Positions 56,271 through 64,000 of a stretch of 64,000 nt of DNA are shown here, one piece after another. Source of the DNA: Thalassoglobus neptunius (GTDB taxonomy: Bacteria > Planctomycetota > Planctomycetia > Planctomycetales > Planctomycetaceae). A program made the translations under genes and the position numbers. The notes under the pieces were generated by a model. That model was not told the origin of the DNA. It saw only the letters and a program-made list of their open reading frames with translations, and searched no databases. Each line of letters opens with the position of its first letter. The stretch's first letter is position 1. Location: positions 1-64,000 of the forward strand of contig NZ_SIHI01000018.1 in NCBI RefSeq assembly GCF_007859735.1. Direction: 5' to 3'.

Positions 56271-56519
56271 ATGTCCCAACCAATGACCGCCAAGCAGATT
56301 CTCGAACGTCAGTTTTTGGAAATGCGCTGTGGGCTCCTCGATCTCGCCGCAGCATTCGATCGAATTTCCCGAGCGGAAGGCTTCTCGGAAATTGCCAACG
56401 ATGAGCAAATGCAGCTTCTCGCCAAGGGCCTCGAAGTCGTCGCAGACTCAGAAGGACAACGTGCGGAACGCCTGCAATTGCTCTTCAGCGACGAATACGT
56501 GGAAGGCTGGAATCGCTGA
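56271..56519 (+). CDS. Small protein of unknown function
   Basis: 82 residues with AAGAGG upstream of the ATG. It is helical and slightly acidic (ILERQFLEMRCGLLDLAAAF, ADSEGQRAERLQLLFSDEYV). There is no signal peptide or motif. It follows hisF by 72 bp on the same strand and may share its transcript. A similar small protein is familiar from other planctomycetes, but its role is unknown. Confidence 0.65.
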   Translation: MSQPMTAKQILERQFLEMRCGLLDLAAAFDRISRAEGFSEIANDEQMQLLAKGLEVVADSEGQRAERLQLLFSDEYVEGWNR

Positions 56520-56672
56520 GTTCGATCTCTGAATGGATCGTCGCGGCGTCCATTCTGCGAATTCACCGTGAAGAAGTGCTCGTGAGGGTCGACACCTGAT
56601 GACTCTGCTGAAAAACTTCTGAAGCAAGTGTTGTTTAATACTGTAGATTTCTGATCTGGAGAAAGCCCGACG

Positions 56673-58271
56673 ATGGCCCGACTGCTTCTAATTATGATTG
56701 TATCTGGAGTTCTGTTCCTCAGTCTCATGCTGATGAGTCTGCCGGGAGCAACTTCAGACTCTGCGGAAGGTACACCTTCGACTGCGAATGGACTCGTCTT
56801 CCACGACAAGAATGGAAACGGCGTTGCGGATCCCGGTGAACCGGGGCTGGAAGGTATTCGGGTTTCGAATGGGACTGATATAGTCGCAACAAATGCCGAC
56901 GGTCGCTATGAGCTGCCAGTTTCCAGCGACACGACTCTCTTCGTCATTAAGCCCAGAAACTGGCGCACTCCGCTCAACGAACTGAACTTGCCTCAGTTCT
57001 ATTACCACCACAAACCGATTGGATCGCCCAAATCCAAGTACCCGGGAGTGGAGCCGACCGGCCCATTGCCGGAATCGGTCGACTTTGCGATGACGCCGCA
57101 GGAAGAGCCGGAAAACTTCCGCGCGATTCTGTTCGGCGACCCTCAACCGCGAAATCAGAAAGAAGTCGATTACATCGCCCACGATGTCATCGAAGAACTG
57201 ATCGGAACAGATGCAGCGTTCGGAGTGACACTCGGAGACATCGTCTTTAATGATCTTGGTGTGATGCCCGCGATGAACAAAACCGTCGCGCTGCTTGGGA
57301 TTCCGTGGTACAACGTCGTCGGAAACCATGACATCAACATGGATGCCCCCAACCGGAAACTCGCGAACGAAACATTCGAGCACTTTTACGGCCCATCGTA
57401 TTACTCGTTCGATTATGGTCCTGTGCACTTTATTGTCGTTGACGACATCGAATGGATTGTCCCACAAGGTGATGGACGCTCCACCTATCGCGGCGGACTC
57501 GGACCGGAACAGCTGAAATTCATCGAGACTGATCTCGCTCAGATTCCTGAAGATCAGATGGTGGTGCTCATGATGCACATCCCGATCATCGGAGTCCACG
57601 ATCGGCATGATCTCTATCGACTCATTGAACAGCGGCCACTTTGCATCTCAATCTCCGGACACACCCATCACCACGAGCATGTCTGGATTACTGACGTCGA
57701 TGGATGGAACGGACCGAAACCGCATCACCACATCATCAACGTCACTGTGTGCGGAAGCTGGTGGCGAGGTACTCCCGATGAACGAGGAATCCCACACGCC
57801 ACCATGGCAGACGGGGCTCCCAATGGTTACTCCATTCTGAATTTCGATGGAAACGACTATCGACTTGATTACTACGCAGCTGGTCGCGGATCCAATCATC
57901 AGATGGAAATTGATGCTCCGGAAGTCATTACCCCAGCGCAGACATCGGAATCGCTTGTCTATGCGAATGTCTTCAACGGAGACCAGCATACTCAGGTCAA
58001 AATGCGAGTCGCCGATGGCGATTGGATTGAAATGGACCGAGTTCGAGAAGTGGATCCCAAATACCTGAGAACCTACGAGTCAGAACTCAAAGTCCTTGAA
58101 AAGAATCCAGGACTCTTCACGGAAATTCCAAGACCGAAAGCCTCCTCTCATCTCTGGAAAGCTAATCTGCCCGCTTCACTTCCACTCGGAACACATCGCA
58201 TTCACATTCAGGCGATTGACCGACATGGTCGCCAATTCGACGATTCTCGAATCATCCGAGTTGAAGAGTAA
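56673..58271 (+). CDS. Secreted calcineurin-like phosphoesterase
   Basis: 532 residues. An N-terminal hydrophobic signal (about 20 residues) is followed by an SdrD-B-like beta domain (FHDKNGNGVADPGEPGLEG then VATNADGRYELPV). The metallophosphoesterase domain has LFGDPQPRNQ (motif I with D and Q), VTLGDIVFNDLG, VVGNHDIN, MMHIPIIG and SGHTHHHEH, all metal ligands intact. A C-terminal beta-rich domain ends it. Proteins of this three-part type cleave phosphomonoesters or diesters outside the cytoplasm. The substrate is unknown. It is followed by a terminator shared with the convergent transporter gene. Confidence 0.9.
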   Translation: MARLLLIMIVSGVLFLSLMLMSLPGATSDSAEGTPSTANGLVFHDKNGNGVADPGEPGLEGIRVSNGTDIVATNADGRYELPVSSDTTLFVIKPRNWRTPLNELNLPQFYYHHKPIGSPKSKYPGVEPTGPLPESVDFAMTPQEEPENFRAILFGDPQPRNQKEVDYIAHDVIEELIGTDAAFGVTLGDIVFNDLGVMPAMNKTVALLGIPWYNVVGNHDINMDAPNRKLANETFEHFYGPSYYSFDYGPVHFIVVDDIEWIVPQGDGRSTYRGGLGPEQLKFIETDLAQIPEDQMVVLMMHIPIIGVHDRHDLYRLIEQRPLCISISGHTHHHEHVWITDVDGWNGPKPHHHIINVTVCGSWWRGTPDERGIPHATMADGAPNGYSILNFDGNDYRLDYYAAGRGSNHQMEIDAPEVITPAQTSESLVYANVFNGDQHTQVKMRVADGDWIEMDRVREVDPKYLRTYESELKVLEKNPGLFTEIPRPKASSHLWKANLPASLPLGTHRIHIQAIDRHGRQFDDSRIIRVEE

Positions 58272-58309
58272 GCCCCGCCGACTCGTTCGGTAAACTCGAA
58301 GAAATAGAA

Positions 58310-58342
58310 AAGGGCGACCGCGAAACACGGTCGCCCTTTTTT
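58310..58342 (+). terminator. Terminator between convergent genes
   Basis: AAGGGCGACCG (58310-58320) pairs perfectly with CGGTCGCCCTT (58328-58338), loop CGAAACA, then TTTT. The A-rich sequence on the left side lets it also end transcripts of the minus-strand transporter gene. Confidence 0.9.
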
Positions 58343-58440
58343 CATGAATGCGCGAAGAGGGGCTCTAAACCGTTCCAAGATCAATGACGTTCCTGCTGCG
58401 TGGAAACTTTGCAGCGATTGCATCTTGTGAAGCAATTCAG

Positions 58441-60030
58441 TCAACCGATCAATGCAATCAGAGCAGGTGTCAGGAGCGTGATCAGAATGAGTGCGAGCGG
58501 GTAGGCTGTCGCGTAGCTTGTCGCTGGCCGACTTGAATCGACCGTTGAAGTAATAGCCCCCAACCCGGGCGTTGACGTCATCGCGCCGCAAATTCCGCCG
58601 AGTGCTTCGAGCCAACCAATCTTGAACAGTCGCCTAGCCATCAGCACTCCCACGAGCATCGGCACCATGACGACGCAAACCGAGACCAGACACAATACAA
58701 GACCGTATTGGGTGATCACTGTCACAAATTTCTGTCCAGCACTTGCTCCCGCTTGAGCAAGGAACAGTGCCAATCCGACTTCACCGAGCAACAACTTCGC
58801 TGCCGGAGGAATGCGAACCGCAAGTGGCCCAATCTTTCGGACTCTCCCCAGAATCAGCCCGACAATGAGTGGACCTCCTGCCATTCCCAGCGAAATGGAC
58901 AACTCGCCGAACTCGAATCGAACCTGCCCCAGTAGAATCCCGAGACTCAGCCCAGCAACGAGCGAAATCAGATCGGTCTCATCAAGCGTCCGCTCACGAT
59001 GTCCGGCGAAACTGACGAACTTCGAAATTGCTTCCGGTTCTCCAATGACGGTTAAGGCATCTCCGAAGCAAATCTCATCCTTCGGGCTCGGAACAAATTC
59101 AATCTCCTGTCGATAGACGCGCGTTACCGTAATTCCCATTCGACTGCGAAGATGAAGTTGCTCGAGCGTCTTCCCGACCACGTCGCTTGAAGTCACCACA
59201 ACACGTCGTCGCTGACGTTCTGTGTCTCTGAAGTAGTCACCACTCTCTGTTGATTGCCCGAGCAATTCGACAATCTCTCCGAGCCGGTTGGCACCACCAA
59301 CGACGAGCACTTTCTGTCCACCCTCAAAGACAAAATCACCTTTCAGTGGCTGTAGTTGTCCATCAATCAGGACTCTCGAAATTTGGCACTTTGAGTTCGA
59401 CATCACCGTCACTTGACTGGGGCGTTTCCCAAACACTGCCGGGTTCGAAATTTCCACAAGCACATTCGAGATCGCTCCATCTCCAGAAGCGTGGGTCTCA
59501 TCAGTTTGTTGCAATTCGTCTGAGCTGATGAACTTCTTCGCAATCAACTGGACGAACACAATCACGCAGACAACTCCAAAGGGATAGGCAATCCCAAAGC
59601 CGACCGCAGCCTTCGAATCGGGAGGAAGCGAATCGATCGCGGCAGCGAGTGCGGGAGTGCTCGTCAATGCTCCGGCAAACAGCCCACCGGCCAAATCTGC
59701 TTTCAACCCAAAAGCCCAAGCCAATGCCCAGGTCGTCAACCCGCCCGAGAGAATCATCGCCCCTGCCATCAGCGACAATGATTTTCCCTGAGAGAACAGG
59801 ACTTGAAAGAAACTCGATCCCGCTCCAATTCCCAGACAGAAGACAAAAAGCACAACACCAATTTGTCCGGCGGTCTCAGGCACGCGAAATCCGAAATGCC
59901 CAGCCACCAGAGCGACGAAAACGACCCCCGAAGTTCCCAGCGAGATTCCTCGAAGACTCACCTTGCCGAATAGCAAACCGAGCCCGATAACAACCAGTAG
60001 TGAGAGAAGTTGCTGAGTCGACTCGTCCAT
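58441..60030 (-). CDS. AspT/YidE/YbjL-family membrane transporter with TrkA-C domains
   Basis: 529 residues. An N-terminal block of about five helices with GLLFGKVSLRGISLG then FVFCLGIGAG is typical of the AspT/YidE duplicated domain. The same layout returns in the C-terminal half (GLSLGILLGQVRF...GGPLIVGLILG). Between them are two RCK-C/TrkA-C-like regions (ISNPAVFGKRPSQVTVM, GKTLEQLHLRSRMGITVTRV). The family includes the aspartate:alanine exchanger, but YidE-type members have unknown substrates. It stands alone upstream of a gene-free region. Confidence 0.87.
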   Translation of the reverse strand: MDESTQQLLSLLVVIGLGLLFGKVSLRGISLGTSGVVFVALVAGHFGFRVPETAGQIGVVLFVFCLGIGAGSSFFQVLFSQGKSLSLMAGAMILSGGLTTWALAWAFGLKADLAGGLFAGALTSTPALAAAIDSLPPDSKAAVGFGIAYPFGVVCVIVFVQLIAKKFISSDELQQTDETHASGDGAISNVLVEISNPAVFGKRPSQVTVMSNSKCQISRVLIDGQLQPLKGDFVFEGGQKVLVVGGANRLGEIVELLGQSTESGDYFRDTERQRRRVVVTSSDVVGKTLEQLHLRSRMGITVTRVYRQEIEFVPSPKDEICFGDALTVIGEPEAISKFVSFAGHRERTLDETDLISLVAGLSLGILLGQVRFEFGELSISLGMAGGPLIVGLILGRVRKIGPLAVRIPPAAKLLLGEVGLALFLAQAGASAGQKFVTVITQYGLVLCLVSVCVVMVPMLVGVLMARRLFKIGWLEALGGICGAMTSTPGLGAITSTVDSSRPATSYATAYPLALILITLLTPALIALIG

Positions 60031-60481
60031 GAAGATTCAACCTCTGATGTGACAGATTCATTCGAATTGAGCGAGCGCTCAGCTGAGCCGCAGTGCGTGA
60101 CTTGCTGTTCAGTCAGCAAACTACCGTCAATCATCGGTGAGTTACCACTCCGTTTGACCGAAAAAGAACCGGATCGAAACTCTTTGATCGGTCACTCGTC
60201 GAGCGCGAAGAGAGGCATCGGACACCACCGATATTGCGGCCTCTCTTTTGAGACCGATCACGTCGACGAAAGAGTTGCCCTCGGGCCGGTAATGTTCAGC
60301 AGTGACGTCAATTCGCCATAAGAAAATCTGACGGTAGAAATTCTGACGATGCCAGATGTCGAAAGCTGTGATGAGCACTTTTCCGGTCGAATGCGGATTC
60401 GAAACGAATCGATTTCCGTTCCGTCGCCGGACGATGCTTCATCAAGTTTCGCCGTGTCGAGAAGAGTGGCCACTAAGAAGG
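60031..60481. other. Gene-free stretch with an orphan terminator-like hairpin
   Basis: About 450 bp between two minus-strand genes. On the plus strand AGAGAGGC (60209-60216) pairs with GCCTCTCT (60239-60246), with ATCGG/CCGAT nested inside, then TTT. No plus-strand gene precedes it, so a small RNA ending here is possible. Confidence 0.5.
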
Positions 60482-61435
60482 TTACTCAGCGCTTGTCGCG
60501 ACGCTCTCTGCTGAAGAGACAGGGATCGCTTTGAGGTACCCATCAATCTGGTTGGCGAGCATCATCGCTGCCCGTCCATTGATATGAAGCCCGTCGAAGG
60601 TGTACTCCTCCGCAAGCTCTCCATTCTCATCGAGGAACGGACCGATGTCGACTACGTGAACTATTGAAGAGCTTGCTTTCACCTCACGAACCACATCAGC
60701 AAGCGCCCCGACTTCTGACTGTTCCGGAGGATGAATCCTCGGGTGTGTCCGCACGATCTGTTCGTGATAAATCCGCGAATTGATCGGAAAACATGGAACG
60801 AGAATCAGATCAATTTTCTTTTCGGTAAGCATCGACAGCATCGACACGTAACGCTGTTTGACTTCGTCAACATCGCTCCCGCCCTGAAAGTCATTGATGC
60901 CGCCGTTGAGGATGATGCAGCGAGGATGGCTGTCCACAATCTCGGAGAGCCGACTTTCAATCTCTGCCAGCACCGCCCCGTTCACAGCACGATTTCGGAC
61001 CTGATTTCCCAACAGTTCGTGCCATTCGACGAAATCGAGTTGGCTGTCACCGACAACAACGATATCTCCTTCCGAGACCGGAGAGCACTCAAAGAAACTC
61101 TCTCGATTGGTCGCGTAGCCCGCTTTTCGGTCAACTTTCGTAAGTTTCGCCTGAAGCCAGTTCACTCCCCCGAGCATTAAGAAAACACTTAGCCCTCCGG
61201 CAATGAACAACATGTTCAGACTCAATGACAGCAAAGGCCAAATGCGACGCTTGGGAGGGATCGGTCGCCCGGGCGGAGTCGGAGCATTCTCCGATTGCCG
61301 AAGCCGCTGGCCCGAAAGTTCATCCATCTCGCGAAGCATCTGAATATCTCGTTCGATACCAGCAATTTCAGCGAGTACCGGATGTTCAGGGGAATCGATT
61401 TCAGTTCGGTCCACAGCCTTCGGAGTCCTTCTCAT
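60482..61435 (-). CDS. Membrane-anchored SGNH/GDSL-family hydrolase
   Basis: 317 residues from ATG 61435; an in-frame start at 61603 adds 56 unsupported residues. An N-terminal cytoplasmic part with a helical stretch (about 20-50) is followed by one membrane helix (LLSLSLNMLFIAGGLSVFLML). The external domain has VVGDSQLDF (GDS nucleophile), NGGINDF (the GxND motif) and a late DGLHING (DxxH), so the SGNH set is complete. Such enzymes are esterases or lipases acting on acyl or acetyl groups, here on the outer face of the membrane. The substrate is unknown. Confidence 0.82.
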   Translation of the reverse strand: MRRTPKAVDRTEIDSPEHPVLAEIAGIERDIQMLREMDELSGQRLRQSENAPTPPGRPIPPKRRIWPLLSLSLNMLFIAGGLSVFLMLGGVNWLQAKLTKVDRKAGYATNRESFFECSPVSEGDIVVVGDSQLDFVEWHELLGNQVRNRAVNGAVLAEIESRLSEIVDSHPRCIILNGGINDFQGGSDVDEVKQRYVSMLSMLTEKKIDLILVPCFPINSRIYHEQIVRTHPRIHPPEQSEVGALADVVREVKASSSIVHVVDIGPFLDENGELAEEYTFDGLHINGRAAMMLANQIDGYLKAIPVSSAESVATSAE

Positions 61436-61748
61436 AACGACGCATCGATAGTGGGAGAAATGGGATAGCCCGCCAACTCGAAATGAATGCGCCCTTCCCG
61501 AACCCCTGGCCGAATCCTGGACTCTGAACGCTAGCTCGAAAAACTGGGTAGAGTGCGTAATTTGCCACAATTTTGCGAAAAATGACGAGGTGCCAAGCCT
61601 CACCCTCCCGACCTGCGTTTCAAACCTGCGAAACGTCGCATTCTGGACGCTCCACCCGCTCGATCCGGGTGCGATTTCGGGTTGACCTCTCTGAGAGATT
61701 TGGATAACTCACCGAGACAAATTGACACTCTTACATCATGGACGATGG

Positions 61749-63110
61749 ATGTCTGATATGCCCTCGAAGGAATCTCGCCAGCTTGCTGCCGCAAAATCTT
61801 TCTGGACTCATCTCGCTGAGCACATCAATGCTGCGTTTTCGATCCGACTTTGGGACGGAACAGAGATTCCCCTCGGAGATTCTGTGATTCCCGGACGAGC
61901 AGTGTCCATTTCCAGCCCGGGCGTTGTGACGTCACTGATTCGTCGACCGACGCTCGACAACCTGGCTCGCCATTTCGCCCTCAAGCACATCGATTTTCAC
62001 GGTGCTGACCTCTACACCTTTCTTGCCGATCTTCGCACGAAACATTCAAGGCGAAGCTTGAAAGGCATCAGCAAATGGAAAGCGATCAAATCGCTCTTCC
62101 CGTTCATTCTGGGAACTGCGGAATCGACTGAAGTTGACCACTGCTACTCCGGCGACGAACTTGGTCTGCATCGTGAACAAGCGGAGAACAAAGACTTCAT
62201 TCAGTTTCATTACGACTTGAGCAATGAGTTTTACTCGCTGTTTCTTGATCCGGAGATGGTTTACTCCTGTGCGTATTTCACCGATTGGTCGAATTCGCTT
62301 GAACAGGCTCAGCATGACAAGCTCGACATGATCTGCCGGAAGCTCATGCTGCAGCCCGGAGAGACTTTCCTCGATATCGGATGCGGCTGGGGCGCGCTCG
62401 TTTGCCACGCAGCCAAAGAGTACGGCGTCAAAGCCCATGGGGTCACGCTCTCCGAGAAGCAACTCGCTTTTGCGAATGACAAGATCCGCTCACTCGGGCT
62501 TGAAGATCGCGTCACCGTTGAACTCAAAGACTACGCACACCTGACAGGCACATACGACAAGATTGCCAGCATCGGAATGGTCGAGCACGTCGGCATCGAC
62601 AACATGGGCCTCTACATGCAGACGGTCAACAAACTCCTGCCGGACAACGGTTTGTTTCTCTGCCATGGAATTACACGACCTGCGAAAGCGACTCAAAAGC
62701 AGTTCCGCAAGATGCGTCCCGAACGTCGTCTGCTCGCGAAATACATCTTCCCCGGCGGGGAACTCGACCACCTCGGGCACATGCTCCAATCCATGGAAGC
62801 CCACAAATTTGAAGTTCACGATGTCGAAGGATGGCGAGATCACTACGCCTTAACTTGCAAGCTTTGGTGTCAGAAACTCTCCCAACACGAGCAGCAAGCG
62901 ATCGAAATGATCGGCGAGGAACGCTACCGCATGTGGTTGTTGTACCTCGCTGGAGTCTCGTTCGCTTTGGGAGACGGATCGGCCTGTATTTACCAGACAA
63001 TTGGTCGAAAACGCGCATCAAAAGGTGTTTCGGGAATGCCTCCCACACGCGAGCACTTGTACGAACCGAAGTCTTCTCATCAATCGCACGTTGAGCGCAG
63101 AGCTGCATGA
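61749..63110 (+). CDS. cfa: Cyclopropane-fatty-acyl-phospholipid synthase
   Basis: 453 residues from ATG 61749; 61722 and 61758 are alternative starts. DFIQFHYDLSNEFYSLFLDPEMVYSC is the family's lipid-binding block. FLDIGCGWGALVCHAAKEYG is the SAM loop. SIGMVEHVGIDNMGLY carries the catalytic Glu and carbonate-binding residues. The C-terminal helix domain with ALTCKLWCQKL is intact. It adds a methylene bridge to unsaturated acyl chains of membrane phospholipids. The N-terminal 100 residues match the usual lipid-binding domain. Confidence 0.93.
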   Translation: MSDMPSKESRQLAAAKSFWTHLAEHINAAFSIRLWDGTEIPLGDSVIPGRAVSISSPGVVTSLIRRPTLDNLARHFALKHIDFHGADLYTFLADLRTKHSRRSLKGISKWKAIKSLFPFILGTAESTEVDHCYSGDELGLHREQAENKDFIQFHYDLSNEFYSLFLDPEMVYSCAYFTDWSNSLEQAQHDKLDMICRKLMLQPGETFLDIGCGWGALVCHAAKEYGVKAHGVTLSEKQLAFANDKIRSLGLEDRVTVELKDYAHLTGTYDKIASIGMVEHVGIDNMGLYMQTVNKLLPDNGLFLCHGITRPAKATQKQFRKMRPERRLLAKYIFPGGELDHLGHMLQSMEAHKFEVHDVEGWRDHYALTCKLWCQKLSQHEQQAIEMIGEERYRMWLLYLAGVSFALGDGSACIYQTIGRKRASKGVSGMPPTREHLYEPKSSHQSHVERRAA

Positions 63111-63247
63111 TTCATGCCGTCGCGGACTGGCTGCAGGACACAACGAAACTGCAATTCGATGAAATTCACAATCTGATGGAGTCGCCGTTTCCAGGGGTGT
63201 CCAGTTTTGCTCGGCTGACAGATCCTATGGTGATCAAAGCACGCAAA

Positions 63248-64000
63248 ATGTCAAAACCATTCGCGCTGATCATCGGTTTGTTGATTGTTGTGTTCGGCCA
63301 GAGCGTATTCGGACAGGAGCCTTCTCCTCCTGACAGCGACTTCGTTCTTCCGGATCTTCCAGAGCTTCCCGCCCCGGTTGACGACGTCTTTAATGGACCT
63401 ACCGCAGCGAACCTTGCTCCGCCTTCGGTTGACGATCTCAGCCAGTTTCAAGAGCTCAACCGGTTTCAGGGAAACTTCACGACCGACGAAAATTCCTTCG
63501 GGATTGGAACCGATCTCTATTCTGCTCCCGACTTCAAAGGGGGCTTGGTTGTCGTGGGAGACAATGTCGCCATGAAAATTGGCGGCTATGTCAAAGCAGA
63601 CTTCATCTACGACTTCTCTCCCATCGATTCGATGGACTCCTTCATCACCACGAGCATTCCGGTCGGAGCCCCTCCCCGTACGAACACGCGATTTCATGCT
63701 CGTCAGACGCGGTTGAGCTTCGATACTCGCTGGGCATCGAACGATCGTTTAGTTCAAATCTACGTGGAAGGTGACTTCTTCGGAGACGGGTCAACGTTTC
63801 GATTGCGACACGCTTACGGAGAGGTTGGCTCGCTGCTTGTCGGGAAGACCTGGACGACATTCACGGATGTCAGTGCCTTTCCCTCGACTCTTGACTTCGA
63901 AGGTTCTGTATCGAGCGTGAACCGGCGACAGGCACTCGCGAGATGGACCACCGGACTGCCTGGATTTTCGGAAGACGTGACAGCTGCTGTTGCGGTGGAA
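63248..64000 (+). CDS. DcaP-like outer-membrane porin, cut by the window end
   Basis: 251 residues are visible and the frame is open to base 64000. An ATG at 63227 would add seven residues. A signal peptide ends near GQSVFGQE. A proline-rich linker (LPDLPELPAPVDD) precedes the start of the barrel: MKIGGYVKADFIYDFSPI is the DcaP-type first strand, and TRFHARQTRLSFDTRW and IYVEGDFFGDGS follow. DcaP-family trimeric porins let small solutes through the outer membrane. The remainder lies outside the window, so length and loops cannot be judged. Confidence 0.85.
   Translation, partial: MSKPFALIIGLLIVVFGQSVFGQEPSPPDSDFVLPDLPELPAPVDDVFNGPTAANLAPPSVDDLSQFQELNRFQGNFTTDENSFGIGTDLYSAPDFKGGLVVVGDNVAMKIGGYVKADFIYDFSPIDSMDSFITTSIPVGAPPRTNTRFHARQTRLSFDTRWASNDRLVQIYVEGDFFGDGSTFRLRHAYGEVGSLLVGKTWTTFTDVSAFPSTLDFEGSVSSVNRRQALARWTTGLPGFSEDVTAAVAVE

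Overview
The window looks like a chromosomal segment of a planctomycete (Planctomycetota, probably Planctomycetaceae-like). The evidence is the mix of families: a DUF1559 pilin-like protein followed by a small lipoprotein, two secreted sulfatases, a DUF1080 lipoprotein, a fused anti-sigma-like zinc motif and Ser/Thr kinase paired with an ECF-type sigma factor, a redoxin/cytochrome c/Cu-monooxygenase fusion, and a DcaP-like porin. Most genes are single or in pairs on both strands. Spacers of 100-600 bp are common.

Layout. 427-6638: an N-acyl-D-amino-acid deacylase/serine-hydrolase fusion gene broken by one in-frame TAG; a retron-type reverse transcriptase with two N-terminal membrane helices and a structured leader; a DUF1559 gene also broken by one in-frame TAG; and a small lipoprotein. 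6982-16482: sulfatase, miaA, a TPR protein, a zinc-ribbon membrane protein, an ArsR-type regulator and a DUF1080 lipoprotein. 16611-19448: nadD, a CBS protein, an SRP RNA gene and a LysM protein. 19845-24720: a trypsin-like protease/SirB1 fusion, an HEXXH lipoprotein and a Gfo/Idh/MocA oxidoreductase. 25049-29762: a minus-strand group with a degenerate metallophosphoesterase, a radical SAM protein, an EboD-like sugar-phosphate cyclase and a RimK-like ATP-grasp ligase. 30241-38828: an unknown protein, a TPR-like protein, fructose-1,6-bisphosphatase, an Ldh-type dehydrogenase, a sulfatase and the kinase/sigma pair. 39943-43233: a CrtI-like oxidoreductase and a membrane GTPase.

43362-47744 is a phage-derived module: a sigma-region-4-like protein, a ParB-like protein, an ABC-type ATPase, a GNAT gene broken by one in-frame TGA, a small terminase-like protein and a terminase large subunit. 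No portal or capsid genes follow. 47963-64000 is mostly housekeeping: ubiE/menG, the redoxin fusion, a bshB1-like deacetylase, an alpha/beta-hydrolase-like protein, rpsT, a phosphomannomutase, hisF, a calcineurin-type phosphoesterase, an AspT/YidE-type transporter, an SGNH hydrolase, cyclopropane-fatty-acid synthase and a porin cut by the window end.

The most interesting locus is the retron at about 3503-4752. The RT carries the retron-specific NAxxH and VTG motifs as well as YADD. A possible promoter, a row of hairpins (one with a TTT loop) and a possible a1/a2 pairing lie directly upstream. The two membrane helices are bounded by an 18-bp in-frame direct repeat. No separate effector gene is visible, so the fused membrane segment is the best effector candidate. 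Other recurring signals are three genes each split by a single in-frame stop, and a roughly 80-bp intergenic repeat present three times.
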